From positions 1-43,755 of the forward strand of contig CAJMQU010000039.1 of assembly GCA_905215555.1 (NCBI GenBank): DNA of 43,755 nt, written 5' to 3'. Below the pieces are notes generated by a model that was given only the letters and a program-made list of their open reading frames with translations, did not search any database and was not told where the DNA came from. Positions 17,068-24,461 of the stretch are shown one piece after another. Both the position numbers and the translations under genes were made by a program. Position 1 is the stretch's first letter; every line of letters begins with the position of its first letter. The stretch is from an uncultured bacterium (GTDB taxonomy: Bacteria; Bacteroidota; Bacteroidia; Bacteroidales; Bacteroidaceae).

Positions 17068-18045
17068 TTAATCCAGTCCTTCGATGGTGATGATACGTCC
17101 GTCGGCATCGTACTCCAGTTCACATACTTTCAGGCTGCGCAGCCAGGTACGTCCGCCGGAAGGTACGCTGTCGTGATGGAACAGATACCATTTGCCTTTA
17201 TACTCCACAATGGCATGATGGGTGGTCCAGCCCACTACCGGGGTAAGGATAACTCCCTGATAGGTGAACGGGCCGTAAGGGGTGTCACCGATGGCATAGC
17301 ACAGGCGATGGGTATCTCCGGTGGAATAGGAGAAGTAGTATTTTCCGTTATACTTGTGCATCCAGGAGGCTTCGAAGAAACGGCGGTCGTTATCTCTGGC
17401 AGTCAGCGGTTGACCGTTCTCGTCCAGGATGACTACAGCTTTGGGGGCTTCAGCAAATTGCAGCATGTCCGCACTGAGTTTGGCAACGCGTGCAGGGATG
17501 GACGGTTCATTGTCTGTGGGGAAAGTAGCGCCGCTTTCCAAAGCCTTGTTGTCGCGGTAACGTTGCAGTTGTCCGCCCCATAGACCGCCGAAGTACATAT
17601 AATAGTTGCCGTCACCGTCATTCAGTATGGCGGGGTCTATGCTGTAGCTTCCGCGCATCGGGTCGGGCTGGGGGATGAACGGACCTTCGGGACGGTCGCT
17701 GATGGCGACGCCGATACGGAAGATGTCGTTCTGGTCTTTCAGGGGGAAGTACATGTAATATTTGCCGTCTTTTTCCGCCACATCGCAGTCCCAAAGCTGG
17801 CGTCCCGACCAGGGGATATCTTCGGTGGTGAGCACGAGGCCGTGGTCGGTGATATCTCCGTGCATCGGGTCATCGGTGGAGAAGACGTGATAGTCTTTCA
17901 TATTGAAATGGTCACCGTTGTCATTTTCGGGGATGCCGCTTTCCCAGTCGTGTGACGGGTAGATGTAAAGACGATCGTTGAATACGTGAACGGCAGGGTC
18001 TGCCATATAATCTTCGGGTACTAAATATCTTTTTTCTTTTTTCAT
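17068..18045 (-). CDS. GH43 beta-xylosidase / alpha-L-arabinofuranosidase (cytoplasmic)
   Basis: A 325-residue five-bladed beta-propeller of family GH43, resembling subfamily 1. The catalytic triad is visible: base Asp16 in MADPAVHVF, the pKa-modulating Asp137 in SIDPAIL, and acid Glu225 in FFEASWMHKY. No signal peptide is present (MKKEKRYLVPEDY), so it should act in the cytoplasm on small xylo-oligosaccharides imported by the GPH carrier two genes upstream. It is a single-domain protein without the extra C-terminal sandwich of many GH43 enzymes. It is tightly packed between GH10 and GH67. Whether it releases xylose or arabinose cannot be told from sequence; position and location favour beta-xylosidase. 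Confidence 0.92.
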   Translation of the reverse strand: MKKEKRYLVPEDYMADPAVHVFNDRLYIYPSHDWESGIPENDNGDHFNMKDYHVFSTDDPMHGDITDHGLVLTTEDIPWSGRQLWDCDVAEKDGKYYMYFPLKDQNDIFRIGVAISDRPEGPFIPQPDPMRGSYSIDPAILNDGDGNYYMYFGGLWGGQLQRYRDNKALESGATFPTDNEPSIPARVAKLSADMLQFAEAPKAVVILDENGQPLTARDNDRRFFEASWMHKYNGKYYFSYSTGDTHRLCYAIGDTPYGPFTYQGVILTPVVGWTTHHAIVEYKGKWYLFHHDSVPSGGRTWLRSLKVCELEYDADGRIITIEGLD

Positions 18046-18063
18046 GGTGATATTATTTTTAAG

Positions 18064-19254
18064 TTACTGATTGTTTCGGTTATCGGTATTTTCATAATTA
18101 CCTGTCGCGCAAATGCCTGCCATTTTATCGGTGATGCCGTCAGCGGTCGGTTCCAATATCTCTTTCAGGAAAGGTTTGGGCTGGTACGAACGGTCGAAGA
18201 GCAACGGATATTCGCGTCTTCCCGGCATGGGCCAGTCATTCTTCCAGGAGTCACCGTCCGATACTCCCCAGGCTGTCACACGGGTGATGACGTCGGAATG
18301 TTTGATGAAAAGTTCCATGAACGACTTCATGCGGGCGTTCCATAGCTGTGACACGCTGTCCGGAAGAGATTCGGGATAAGGATTCAAGGTTTTCTCGAAA
18401 GCTACTTTATCAGCGATATTCGCTCCACGGTTCAGTGTGGGGAGGGCGCTCATATCCCATTCCGTAATCATGATTTTGGCACCTGTGGCGGCAAACGCGA
18501 GGATGCTTGTCTCGTAGTCACCGATGGTAGGATAGTCCAGCCCCATGTGTCCCTGCATACCGATGGCATCTACACGCAAGCCTTTTTCTTTCAGTGAACG
18601 AACCATGCGTACTACACTGTCCCGCCGTCCGGGCTCGTGCATGCCATAGTCATTATAGTATAACTCTGCATCCGGGTCGGCCTCATGGGCAAACTGGAAG
18701 GCGAGCGGGATGTATTCTTCACCCAGTATTTCGTAGAATTTACTCCGACGATAACTTCCGTCCCCTTCGATGGCTTCGTTCACTACATCCCAACCTTTGA
18801 TGCGGCCTTTGTATCGGCCTACGATGGTGTGGATGTGGTCTTTCATTCGCTGTTTCAGGACTTCGGGGGAGACATTCTTACCTTCATTGTCCACACAGAA
18901 CCACGGCGATAGTTGTGAATGCCATATCAGGCAGTGCCCGATGATGGACATTCCGTTCTCTTCACCGAACTTGACGAATTCGTCCGCCAGGGTGAAGTCG
19001 TAACGGTCTTCTTCGGGATGAATCACTTCGCTCTTCATGCAGTTTTCTGCCACAATGGAGTTGAAATGACGCTGCACGATGCGGACTGCGCTTGTGTCGC
19101 GTCCTGCTGCTTGTTCGGAGTTGAGGGCGACGCCTACAAAGAATTTATCGCCGAGGATATTTTTCAGAGTCGGGTCTGCGGCTACGGGTTTGTCGCTGTT
19201 GCAAGCTATCAGTGCGGCAGTGCAAACGGATAGGGCTATATTCTTTAATTTCAT
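18064..19254 (-). CDS. GH10 endo-xylanase, single-domain lipoprotein
   Basis: A 396-residue GH10 enzyme with a lipoprotein signal (MKLKNIALSVCTAALIAC, Cys18) and an uninterrupted barrel. Motifs are FFVGVALN, HFNSIVAENCMKSE, GHCLIWHSQ, GWDVVNEA (acid/base Glu160), YNDYGMHEPGR, AIGMQGHMG, MITEWDMS (nucleophile Glu265) and AWGVSDGDSW. Unlike the two CBM-bearing GH10 enzymes here, it has no binding modules and fewer acidic residues after the cysteine (NSDK). It may therefore face the periplasm and trim imported oligosaccharides, or act at the surface on decorated or short chains. It lies 17 bases after the transporter gene. The 7091-7249 remnant belongs to the same GH10 type. Confidence 0.95.
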   Translation of the reverse strand: MKLKNIALSVCTAALIACNSDKPVAADPTLKNILGDKFFVGVALNSEQAAGRDTSAVRIVQRHFNSIVAENCMKSEVIHPEEDRYDFTLADEFVKFGEENGMSIIGHCLIWHSQLSPWFCVDNEGKNVSPEVLKQRMKDHIHTIVGRYKGRIKGWDVVNEAIEGDGSYRRSKFYEILGEEYIPLAFQFAHEADPDAELYYNDYGMHEPGRRDSVVRMVRSLKEKGLRVDAIGMQGHMGLDYPTIGDYETSILAFAATGAKIMITEWDMSALPTLNRGANIADKVAFEKTLNPYPESLPDSVSQLWNARMKSFMELFIKHSDVITRVTAWGVSDGDSWKNDWPMPGRREYPLLFDRSYQPKPFLKEILEPTADGITDKMAGICATGNYENTDNRNNQ

Positions 19255-19271
19255 GTTATAATTTAGTATGA

Positions 19272-20768
19272 TTAATAATCAGCTTTGTTTCTACGTTCGG
19301 TCAATTCTGCCTGTATCTGTTCATTATACTTCTTCGTGATGGGGTAGAACCACAATGCTATGACACCTACAAAGAAAGTTATGGCCGGAATGATGCTGGA
19401 CGAGAGTACGATGCCATGAATGGCCGATTCGCTTTGGGCTATGCCCGCTCCCGATACATATCCGAAGCCGGATAGCAGGAAGCCCAGGATAGCACCGCCC
19501 ACACCCAAACCGGCTTTCAAGGCGAACACTACACCGGCAAATACGAAACCTGTTGCACGGCGGTGGTTCACGTATTCCGAATGGTCGGCCACATCGGCAA
19601 TCATTGCCCAAAGCAACGGAACGGTAGGTGCATATGCCAGACTCTTCAGGAAGTTCAGCACAAACATTGTCTCCACATCCGTTTCGTTGGGGAAGTAGAA
19701 GAATGCCGTGAACAAGGCCGTCAACGCCAGACAAACGATAAATACCGATTTCTTTCCGAAACGGTTTGCCAGGAAGCCGGACAGGAAGATCACACCGAAG
19801 AATTGTACGACAGCTCCCAGCATATTGAATACTCCGAAGCCGACTTCATATGCCTTGTCGGGACTGCTGACAATGAGTCCGAAGGCGTTCAAGACCGTGT
19901 AGCCTATACTGTCACCGGCCTGTGTAGCTACCAACCCGAGTTTATCGAGGAATGCATACAGCGCCCCTGCATCTACATAATTCTCGAAATAGTAGTTCAT
20001 GGCGCTTCCCCACATGGCCAATGTCGTGAAGAGGAAGAGCGTCAGGATGAACATCGCCCGCCAGGGGACATTCTTGAATACATCCTTTATATCTTTCTTG
20101 GTATCTGTCTTTTGGCTTGCCGGTGGTGTGATACGTTCGCGACTGGAGAAGAAGGCTATGACCAGGAACACGAATCCTATCACTGCAAACAGGGAGATGG
20201 TGCACAACCAGCCGTGTCCTTTATCACCGCTCTCACCCGCAAATTTACTTACTAACGGCAGCGTCAGACCTTGTACGATGAACTGCGCGATAGTGGCAGC
20301 TACGAAACGGATGGAAGTAATGCTTGTGCGTTCCTTGATATCGCTAGACATCACACCGCCCAGTGATGCATACGGCGTGTTGTTGAAGGAATAGAGTGTC
20401 ATTAATAAGGTGTAGGAGATGGTCGCGTATACTGCAACCAGTCCTTTGTCTTCAATGCCGGGATTGTAGAATGCCAATACGTAGAACACCATGAACGGCA
20501 GTGCTGTCCAAAGTACCCACGGGCGGTATTTTCCCCATTTGCTCTGTGTCCGGTCGGACAGTATACCTACGGTCGGATCGACGAAAGCGTCCACAATGCG
20601 GGCAATCAGCATGACCGATCCGGCAATGGCGCCTTCCAGGCCGAAAACGTCGGTATAAAACTTGGTTTGATAAATCATCATCATCTGGAACACGAGGTTC
20701 GCAGAGCAATCTCCTAAACTATAGCCGATTTTCTCGGCCATAGACACTTTTTGACTTAGTGCATTCAT
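19272..20768 (-). CDS. GPH-family sugar:cation symporter
   Basis: A 498-residue inner-membrane carrier of the glycoside-pentoside-hexuronide (MelB/XynP-like) family. The N-terminus shows the family pattern EKIGYSLGDCSANLVFQ, then DAFVDPTVGILSDRTQSKWGKYRPWVLW, with about twelve hydrophobic segments following, including ANRFGKKSVFIVCLALTALF and FVFAGVVFALKAGLGVGGAILGFLL in the second half. Related transporters import xylosides, melibiose or glucuronides with H+ or Na+. Between SASA esterase and GH10/GH43 genes, its probable cargo is short xylo-oligosaccharides for the cytoplasmic GH43. It has 16- and 17-base gaps to its neighbours, so it is in the operon. Confidence 0.92.
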   Translation of the reverse strand: MNALSQKVSMAEKIGYSLGDCSANLVFQMMMIYQTKFYTDVFGLEGAIAGSVMLIARIVDAFVDPTVGILSDRTQSKWGKYRPWVLWTALPFMVFYVLAFYNPGIEDKGLVAVYATISYTLLMTLYSFNNTPYASLGGVMSSDIKERTSITSIRFVAATIAQFIVQGLTLPLVSKFAGESGDKGHGWLCTISLFAVIGFVFLVIAFFSSRERITPPASQKTDTKKDIKDVFKNVPWRAMFILTLFLFTTLAMWGSAMNYYFENYVDAGALYAFLDKLGLVATQAGDSIGYTVLNAFGLIVSSPDKAYEVGFGVFNMLGAVVQFFGVIFLSGFLANRFGKKSVFIVCLALTALFTAFFYFPNETDVETMFVLNFLKSLAYAPTVPLLWAMIADVADHSEYVNHRRATGFVFAGVVFALKAGLGVGGAILGFLLSGFGYVSGAGIAQSESAIHGIVLSSSIIPAITFFVGVIALWFYPITKKYNEQIQAELTERRNKADY

Positions 20769-20784
20769 AGTTCTTGTATTATTG

Positions 20785-22473
20785 TTATTTTTTAGTTTTC
20801 AGTTCTTGGCAATCTTTCCATGCACTTTCGGCTGCACGGTTACCCAGCGTTTTCTTATCCAGTGGATGGATGTCGTTCCATTCACCCAGATCGCTGTTGC
20901 GGATAAGGCGGGTGTTGGAATTGATTTCGGCTACCCGTGCCTGTTCCTTGCGCATTTCAGCCCAGGCCTGACGTCCTCTTGTGTCGTCTTTTGGCAGGAA
21001 ATCTGCCAGTTCGATGATATAGAAAGGCAGTTCCGGATTGCTGAACGTCCGTCGCCAGTCGGCAATCATGGCTGTCAATAGGCCGGCATATTCGTTGCGG
21101 CGGTCTACGTTCGATTCTCCCTGATACCAGAGCACACCGCGTATGCCGTAGTGTTGCAGCGGGGCAATCATGGCATTATATAGGCATATCGGTTTGTAGC
21201 AGAAGAACATCATTCCCGGGGCAGGGGGCATGGCGGCGCCCAGTTTGTATTTCCATTCTCCCAGCAGGCTCACTTCTTCGTTTCCGCAGATGATTTTGTA
21301 AGGTTTCTCCTTGACAAAATGCGGATAACCGTTGTTGCTGATGAGGCGTACGGTTACGGTGTTTTTTCCGGCTTTCAGCACACCTGCGGGAATGGTGTAA
21401 ATGCGCGGTGGGTATTGATAAGAAATTGTTCCTACGAATGTGCCGTTCACATATACGGAGTCCGCATCTACTATACAGCCTAAGCGCAGGGTGGCTTCTT
21501 TACCGTTCCAACTTTGCGGCACTTCCACTTCCTTGCGAAACCAGTGCGAACCATTGATCGGGTTCAAGCCATTGCTTCCCCAGCCGGTGGAATATAAATC
21601 GACCGTCTTCCAGTTCTTGTCATCATAGTTGGCGGCATACCAGGGAGTGGCTTCATGCAATCCTGCATCTCCGCGGTAGAGTGAAGTGTTCCAGCGATGG
21701 AAACTTTGGCCTTCCGTTTGCTTGATACTTTTCAGGAAAGCATCGTCTTCATATTGCCGTTTATCGTTGATATACTTTGGAAATTCTTTCAGCCCTTCTT
21801 CGCTAATCCATGCCTCTACGGGTGTTCCTCCCCAACTGGAATTGATCACTCCGATGGGGACACCGCTTTTCTCGTACATTGCTTTGGCAAAAAAGTAAGC
21901 CAGTGCCGAGAAATTCATCACATTCTTTTGTGTGAGAGTTTTCCAGCTTGCATAATCCGGAAGATTCTTCTGCGGTGCATGGAAATTGAAGATATTGGGC
22001 ACTTTCAACAGTCGTATGTTCGTGTTCTCGTATGCAGCGATTTCATCTCTGAACATATCCGTCACCCGGCTGACAGGCAGTTCCATATTGGATTGACCGG
22101 AACATAGCCAAACGTCTCCCACCAGAATGTCTTTCAGTTCGATGTCGTTCACTTGCAGGACGTAGGGACCGCCCGGTTTCATAGCCGGCAGGGTGATGCT
22201 CCATTTGCCGTCTGCGCCTGCCGTAGCTGTGTAGGTAGCTTTTAACTTTCCACCTTTCACTCCGTTAGGAACGGCATTTCTCAGGAATCTGACCTGTACG
22301 TTTTCTCCTGCATCGGCCGTTCCCCACACTCTGACGGGTTGTTCGCGTTGCAGTACCATTCCGTCGGAAATCAAGGCAGGCAACTTTACTTTTGCATCTG
22401 CCATGGAAGTAGTGCAAAAGCAAAGCAGCGCTGCCACAATCAACCTAACTTTATTATAACTAACCTTTTTCAT
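20785..22473 (-). CDS. SASA-type carbohydrate acetylesterase (sialate O-acetylesterase-like)
   Basis: A 562-residue secreted SGNH esterase with a signal peptide ending near MADA. Residues about 30-110 are a beta domain (LISDGMVLQREQPVRVWGTA). The catalytic domain carries CSGQSNMELP (nucleophile Ser128), NSSWGGTPVEAW, WYQGESN and GEWNDIHPLDK (Asp534, His536). A galactose-binding-like jelly roll is inserted at about residues 260-390 (NWKTVDLYSTGW, SHWFRKEVEVPQSW, DADSVYVNGTFVG). This split architecture is that of sialate-O-acetylesterase homologues now used as acetyl-xylan or xyloglucan esterases (CE20-like). Given the locus, removal of acetyl groups from xylan in the periplasm is likely. It differs from the CE6-like domain of the GH95 fusion, so the locus has two distinct deacetylases. 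Confidence 0.85.
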   Translation of the reverse strand: MKKVSYNKVRLIVAALLCFCTTSMADAKVKLPALISDGMVLQREQPVRVWGTADAGENVQVRFLRNAVPNGVKGGKLKATYTATAGADGKWSITLPAMKPGGPYVLQVNDIELKDILVGDVWLCSGQSNMELPVSRVTDMFRDEIAAYENTNIRLLKVPNIFNFHAPQKNLPDYASWKTLTQKNVMNFSALAYFFAKAMYEKSGVPIGVINSSWGGTPVEAWISEEGLKEFPKYINDKRQYEDDAFLKSIKQTEGQSFHRWNTSLYRGDAGLHEATPWYAANYDDKNWKTVDLYSTGWGSNGLNPINGSHWFRKEVEVPQSWNGKEATLRLGCIVDADSVYVNGTFVGTISYQYPPRIYTIPAGVLKAGKNTVTVRLISNNGYPHFVKEKPYKIICGNEEVSLLGEWKYKLGAAMPPAPGMMFFCYKPICLYNAMIAPLQHYGIRGVLWYQGESNVDRRNEYAGLLTAMIADWRRTFSNPELPFYIIELADFLPKDDTRGRQAWAEMRKEQARVAEINSNTRLIRNSDLGEWNDIHPLDKKTLGNRAAESAWKDCQELKTKK

Positions 22474-22511
22474 AAGTATGTCTTTTTTTTATTTTAGATT
22501 CCTTGGGTATA

Positions 22512-24218
22512 TTATTCGTACTCATACAACTTTACGTGCAGGATACGGAAATCTCCCACTGAGATGCGTACATGGCGTCCTTGATGATCCTGGTCGCCAT
22601 TCAGGCGGCGGATATACGAGAAACTGCCGTCTTCGTTCACCTTTACTTCGTCTACGGAACCAATTCCGCAACGTTCACCTTTCCACATCACTTGATTACT
22701 CACCTTGTTCCCCCTTCCTCCAGTTTGGGCGAAACCGTCTTCACCCAAAGCCTGTGGCTTGGTCTGGTTTTCAGTGGACTTCTCAAATTCGATGACGATG
22801 CCGCTGCCTGCCACGATATACTCATCCGGAGCGATTTTCAGCAGTACACCACCTCCTTCGGGCCAAGTACTGCCATCTTTGGCGCGCGGGTCCCAGGGGA
22901 GGGTGAAGAAGTGGCGGCAGATAATCTTTAAATCCCCCTGCAAGAGGATGCTTTCTTTGTTCTCTTGGTCGAAGAGCACCCCTTTCATTACCCCTTTGCC
23001 TTGATATCGGGTCAGGAGGGGCGTTAACTCTTTCAATATTTTATAGCTTTTTACCAACGGAGCATCGGGGGAGTCGGAACCGTCTTCAATGGAGAACGGG
23101 CTGATGCCGATGGCATCATGTTCACCGAAGATATAGAAAGCTCTCACACTATTATTATCCGTCAGTTTTATTTCGGGAATGAACAACGGGTTGTTGTGCA
23201 ACTTATATTTTGCAACCCAGTCTGTGAAACCATTGTCGTACAGGTCGGGTGCAAGTAGATCAATACTGGGTGCTCCGCAGTGCCATATATCGATGAGGTG
23301 TGCTAACGGACCGGCAGAAGGATATTCACCGGGTTTGCGGTTACGGCTGTTCATGGCAGCATTCACATAAAGCGGAACATTATAGATAGATCGGGCCTGC
23401 TGTGCCATTTTTTCTACGTAGCGGGCATAGTGCCAGGCCATAAAAAGTTCGTCGGTATAGACATCGGCTCCAAATACTTCCTGCCAGGTGCCTTGCTTCC
23501 TGCAGCCCCGGCTTTCCCATTTTTGGAGCATTTCGGGATGAAGCGTCTTCTTGTTCTTTTGTAGATACTGCATCAGTTCAGCAGGAACCGGTGCATTGAA
23601 CAGCGCATTAGCCTCTTTGGAGTAGTCCCTTGCATCTTCCAGCATACCTATTTCATTTTCTATCTGTATCATGATGACGGTGCCTTCCTCTTTATCAATG
23701 GCTGCGATGTGTTTCATCCACTCGGAAAAAGCGCGGCTGTCTGCCTGAAAGACATTTTCGGAGAATGCGCTGGCTATTTCGAGTGGTTTTCCGTTTTGCG
23801 TATAGGCGCGCGGATATTTCTTATAGTTTTCCTTGAACCAAAGGGGAGCATAGCAACTCATAGAGTTCTTCCAGGCTCCGAACCAGAGAAAGATTACTTT
23901 CAGACCGTTCTTCCGGGCTTGGTTGATGACTTTATCTGTAAGTGTGAAGTCGAATTGGCCTTCTTGCGGTTCTGTCAAATCCCAGTATGCCGGAACAAGC
24001 ACTGTGTTCAGTCCCATGCGTTGCAGTTTAGGGAAAATACGTTTAATGTCTCCAGGACAGGCAGCAGATGAGTTTCCTAATTCACCACCTAAAATAAGAA
24101 AAGGCTTGCTGTCTACTACCAATTGCGTGGCAGTACCTTGTTTTTGCAGTGTGCTTTTCTGAGCATTTACGTGTACGAATATAAGACTGATTGCCAAAAA
24201 TAAAATCCAATTCCTCAT
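22512..24218 (-). CDS. GH35 beta-galactosidase-like enzyme with DUF5597-type C-terminus
   Basis: A 568-residue periplasmic enzyme (signal peptide MRNWILFLAISLIFVHVNAQ). The barrel begins LVVDSKPFLILGGELGNSS, followed by RMGLNTVLVPAYWDLTEPQEGQFDFT. Acid/base Glu189 is in IQIENEIGM and nucleophile Glu349 in FIPEIKL, the pattern of GH35. After about residue 400 a C-terminal beta domain (KGVMKGVLFDQENK, DEYIVAGSGIVIEFE) resembles DUF5597, commonly found in Bacteroides GH35-like proteins. GH35 members are mainly beta-galactosidases, and terminal galactose occurs on complex cereal xylans, so it may remove side-chain galactose. The substrate is an inference. It is the first gene of the second Part B block, with its own promoter and operator-like repeats. 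Confidence 0.85.
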   Translation of the reverse strand: MRNWILFLAISLIFVHVNAQKSTLQKQGTATQLVVDSKPFLILGGELGNSSAACPGDIKRIFPKLQRMGLNTVLVPAYWDLTEPQEGQFDFTLTDKVINQARKNGLKVIFLWFGAWKNSMSCYAPLWFKENYKKYPRAYTQNGKPLEIASAFSENVFQADSRAFSEWMKHIAAIDKEEGTVIMIQIENEIGMLEDARDYSKEANALFNAPVPAELMQYLQKNKKTLHPEMLQKWESRGCRKQGTWQEVFGADVYTDELFMAWHYARYVEKMAQQARSIYNVPLYVNAAMNSRNRKPGEYPSAGPLAHLIDIWHCGAPSIDLLAPDLYDNGFTDWVAKYKLHNNPLFIPEIKLTDNNSVRAFYIFGEHDAIGISPFSIEDGSDSPDAPLVKSYKILKELTPLLTRYQGKGVMKGVLFDQENKESILLQGDLKIICRHFFTLPWDPRAKDGSTWPEGGGVLLKIAPDEYIVAGSGIVIEFEKSTENQTKPQALGEDGFAQTGGRGNKVSNQVMWKGERCGIGSVDEVKVNEDGSFSYIRRLNGDQDHQGRHVRISVGDFRILHVKLYEYE

Positions 24219-24256
24219 TGTTTGCTGGTATTGATTTGAGCTGTTTTCTATAGCAA

Positions 24257-24264
24257 CAAAGATA
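24257..24264 (-). promoter_or_regulatory. Bacteroides -7 promoter element, GH35 operon
   Basis: CAAAGATA on the plus strand reads TATCTTTG on the minus strand, 38 bases before the GH35 ATG. It should start the GH35-esterase-GPH-GH10-GH43-GH67 transcript. No convincing -33 TTTG precedes it, which fits activator control from the repeats at 24296-24344. Confidence 0.55.
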
Positions 24265-24295
24265 GTAAGCTATAATTTAGAAAGCTTTCCGCAGT

Positions 24296-24344
24296 GTTGC
24301 AGAAAACTTCATTTCGGTTACATTATCCCTGTCGGATGTTACAT
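24296..24344 (-). promoter_or_regulatory. Putative HTCS operator: triple 21-bp-spaced repeat
   Basis: Read on the minus strand, ATGTAAC (24344-24338) and ATGTAAC (24323-24317) are identical and 21 bp apart. A degenerate third copy, CTGCAAC (24302-24296), sits exactly 21 bp further, ending 31 bases before the -7 element. Confidence 0.55.
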
Positions 24345-24416
24345 AATTTTTCGTTTATCGTACATCTTCCTGTTTCAGAGGGTAAAAAGGGGTGCTTTGG
24401 TCATTGTATAATGGAG

Positions 24417-24446
24417 AATTTGGTAAGGCTCCAGCCTTACCAAATT
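24417..24446 (-). terminator. Perfect 14-bp hairpin after GH10-CBM gene
   Basis: AATTTGGTAAGGCT (24417-24430) pairs perfectly with AGCCTTACCAAATT (24433-24446) across a two-base gap, 15 bases beyond the GH10 stop. In transcript sense it is followed by AAATT-CTCC, a poor U run. It may be a partial terminator or a 3'-end stabiliser that sets the ratio between the two Part B blocks. Confidence 0.6.
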
Positions 24447-24461
24447 TCCTGTCTTCACTCA

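Noticed and set aside
19563..20255. A 230-codon open frame on the plus strand inside the GPH symporter gene
   Set aside because: It is antisense to well-conserved membrane segments; its composition is unlike a real protein and it has no start context.
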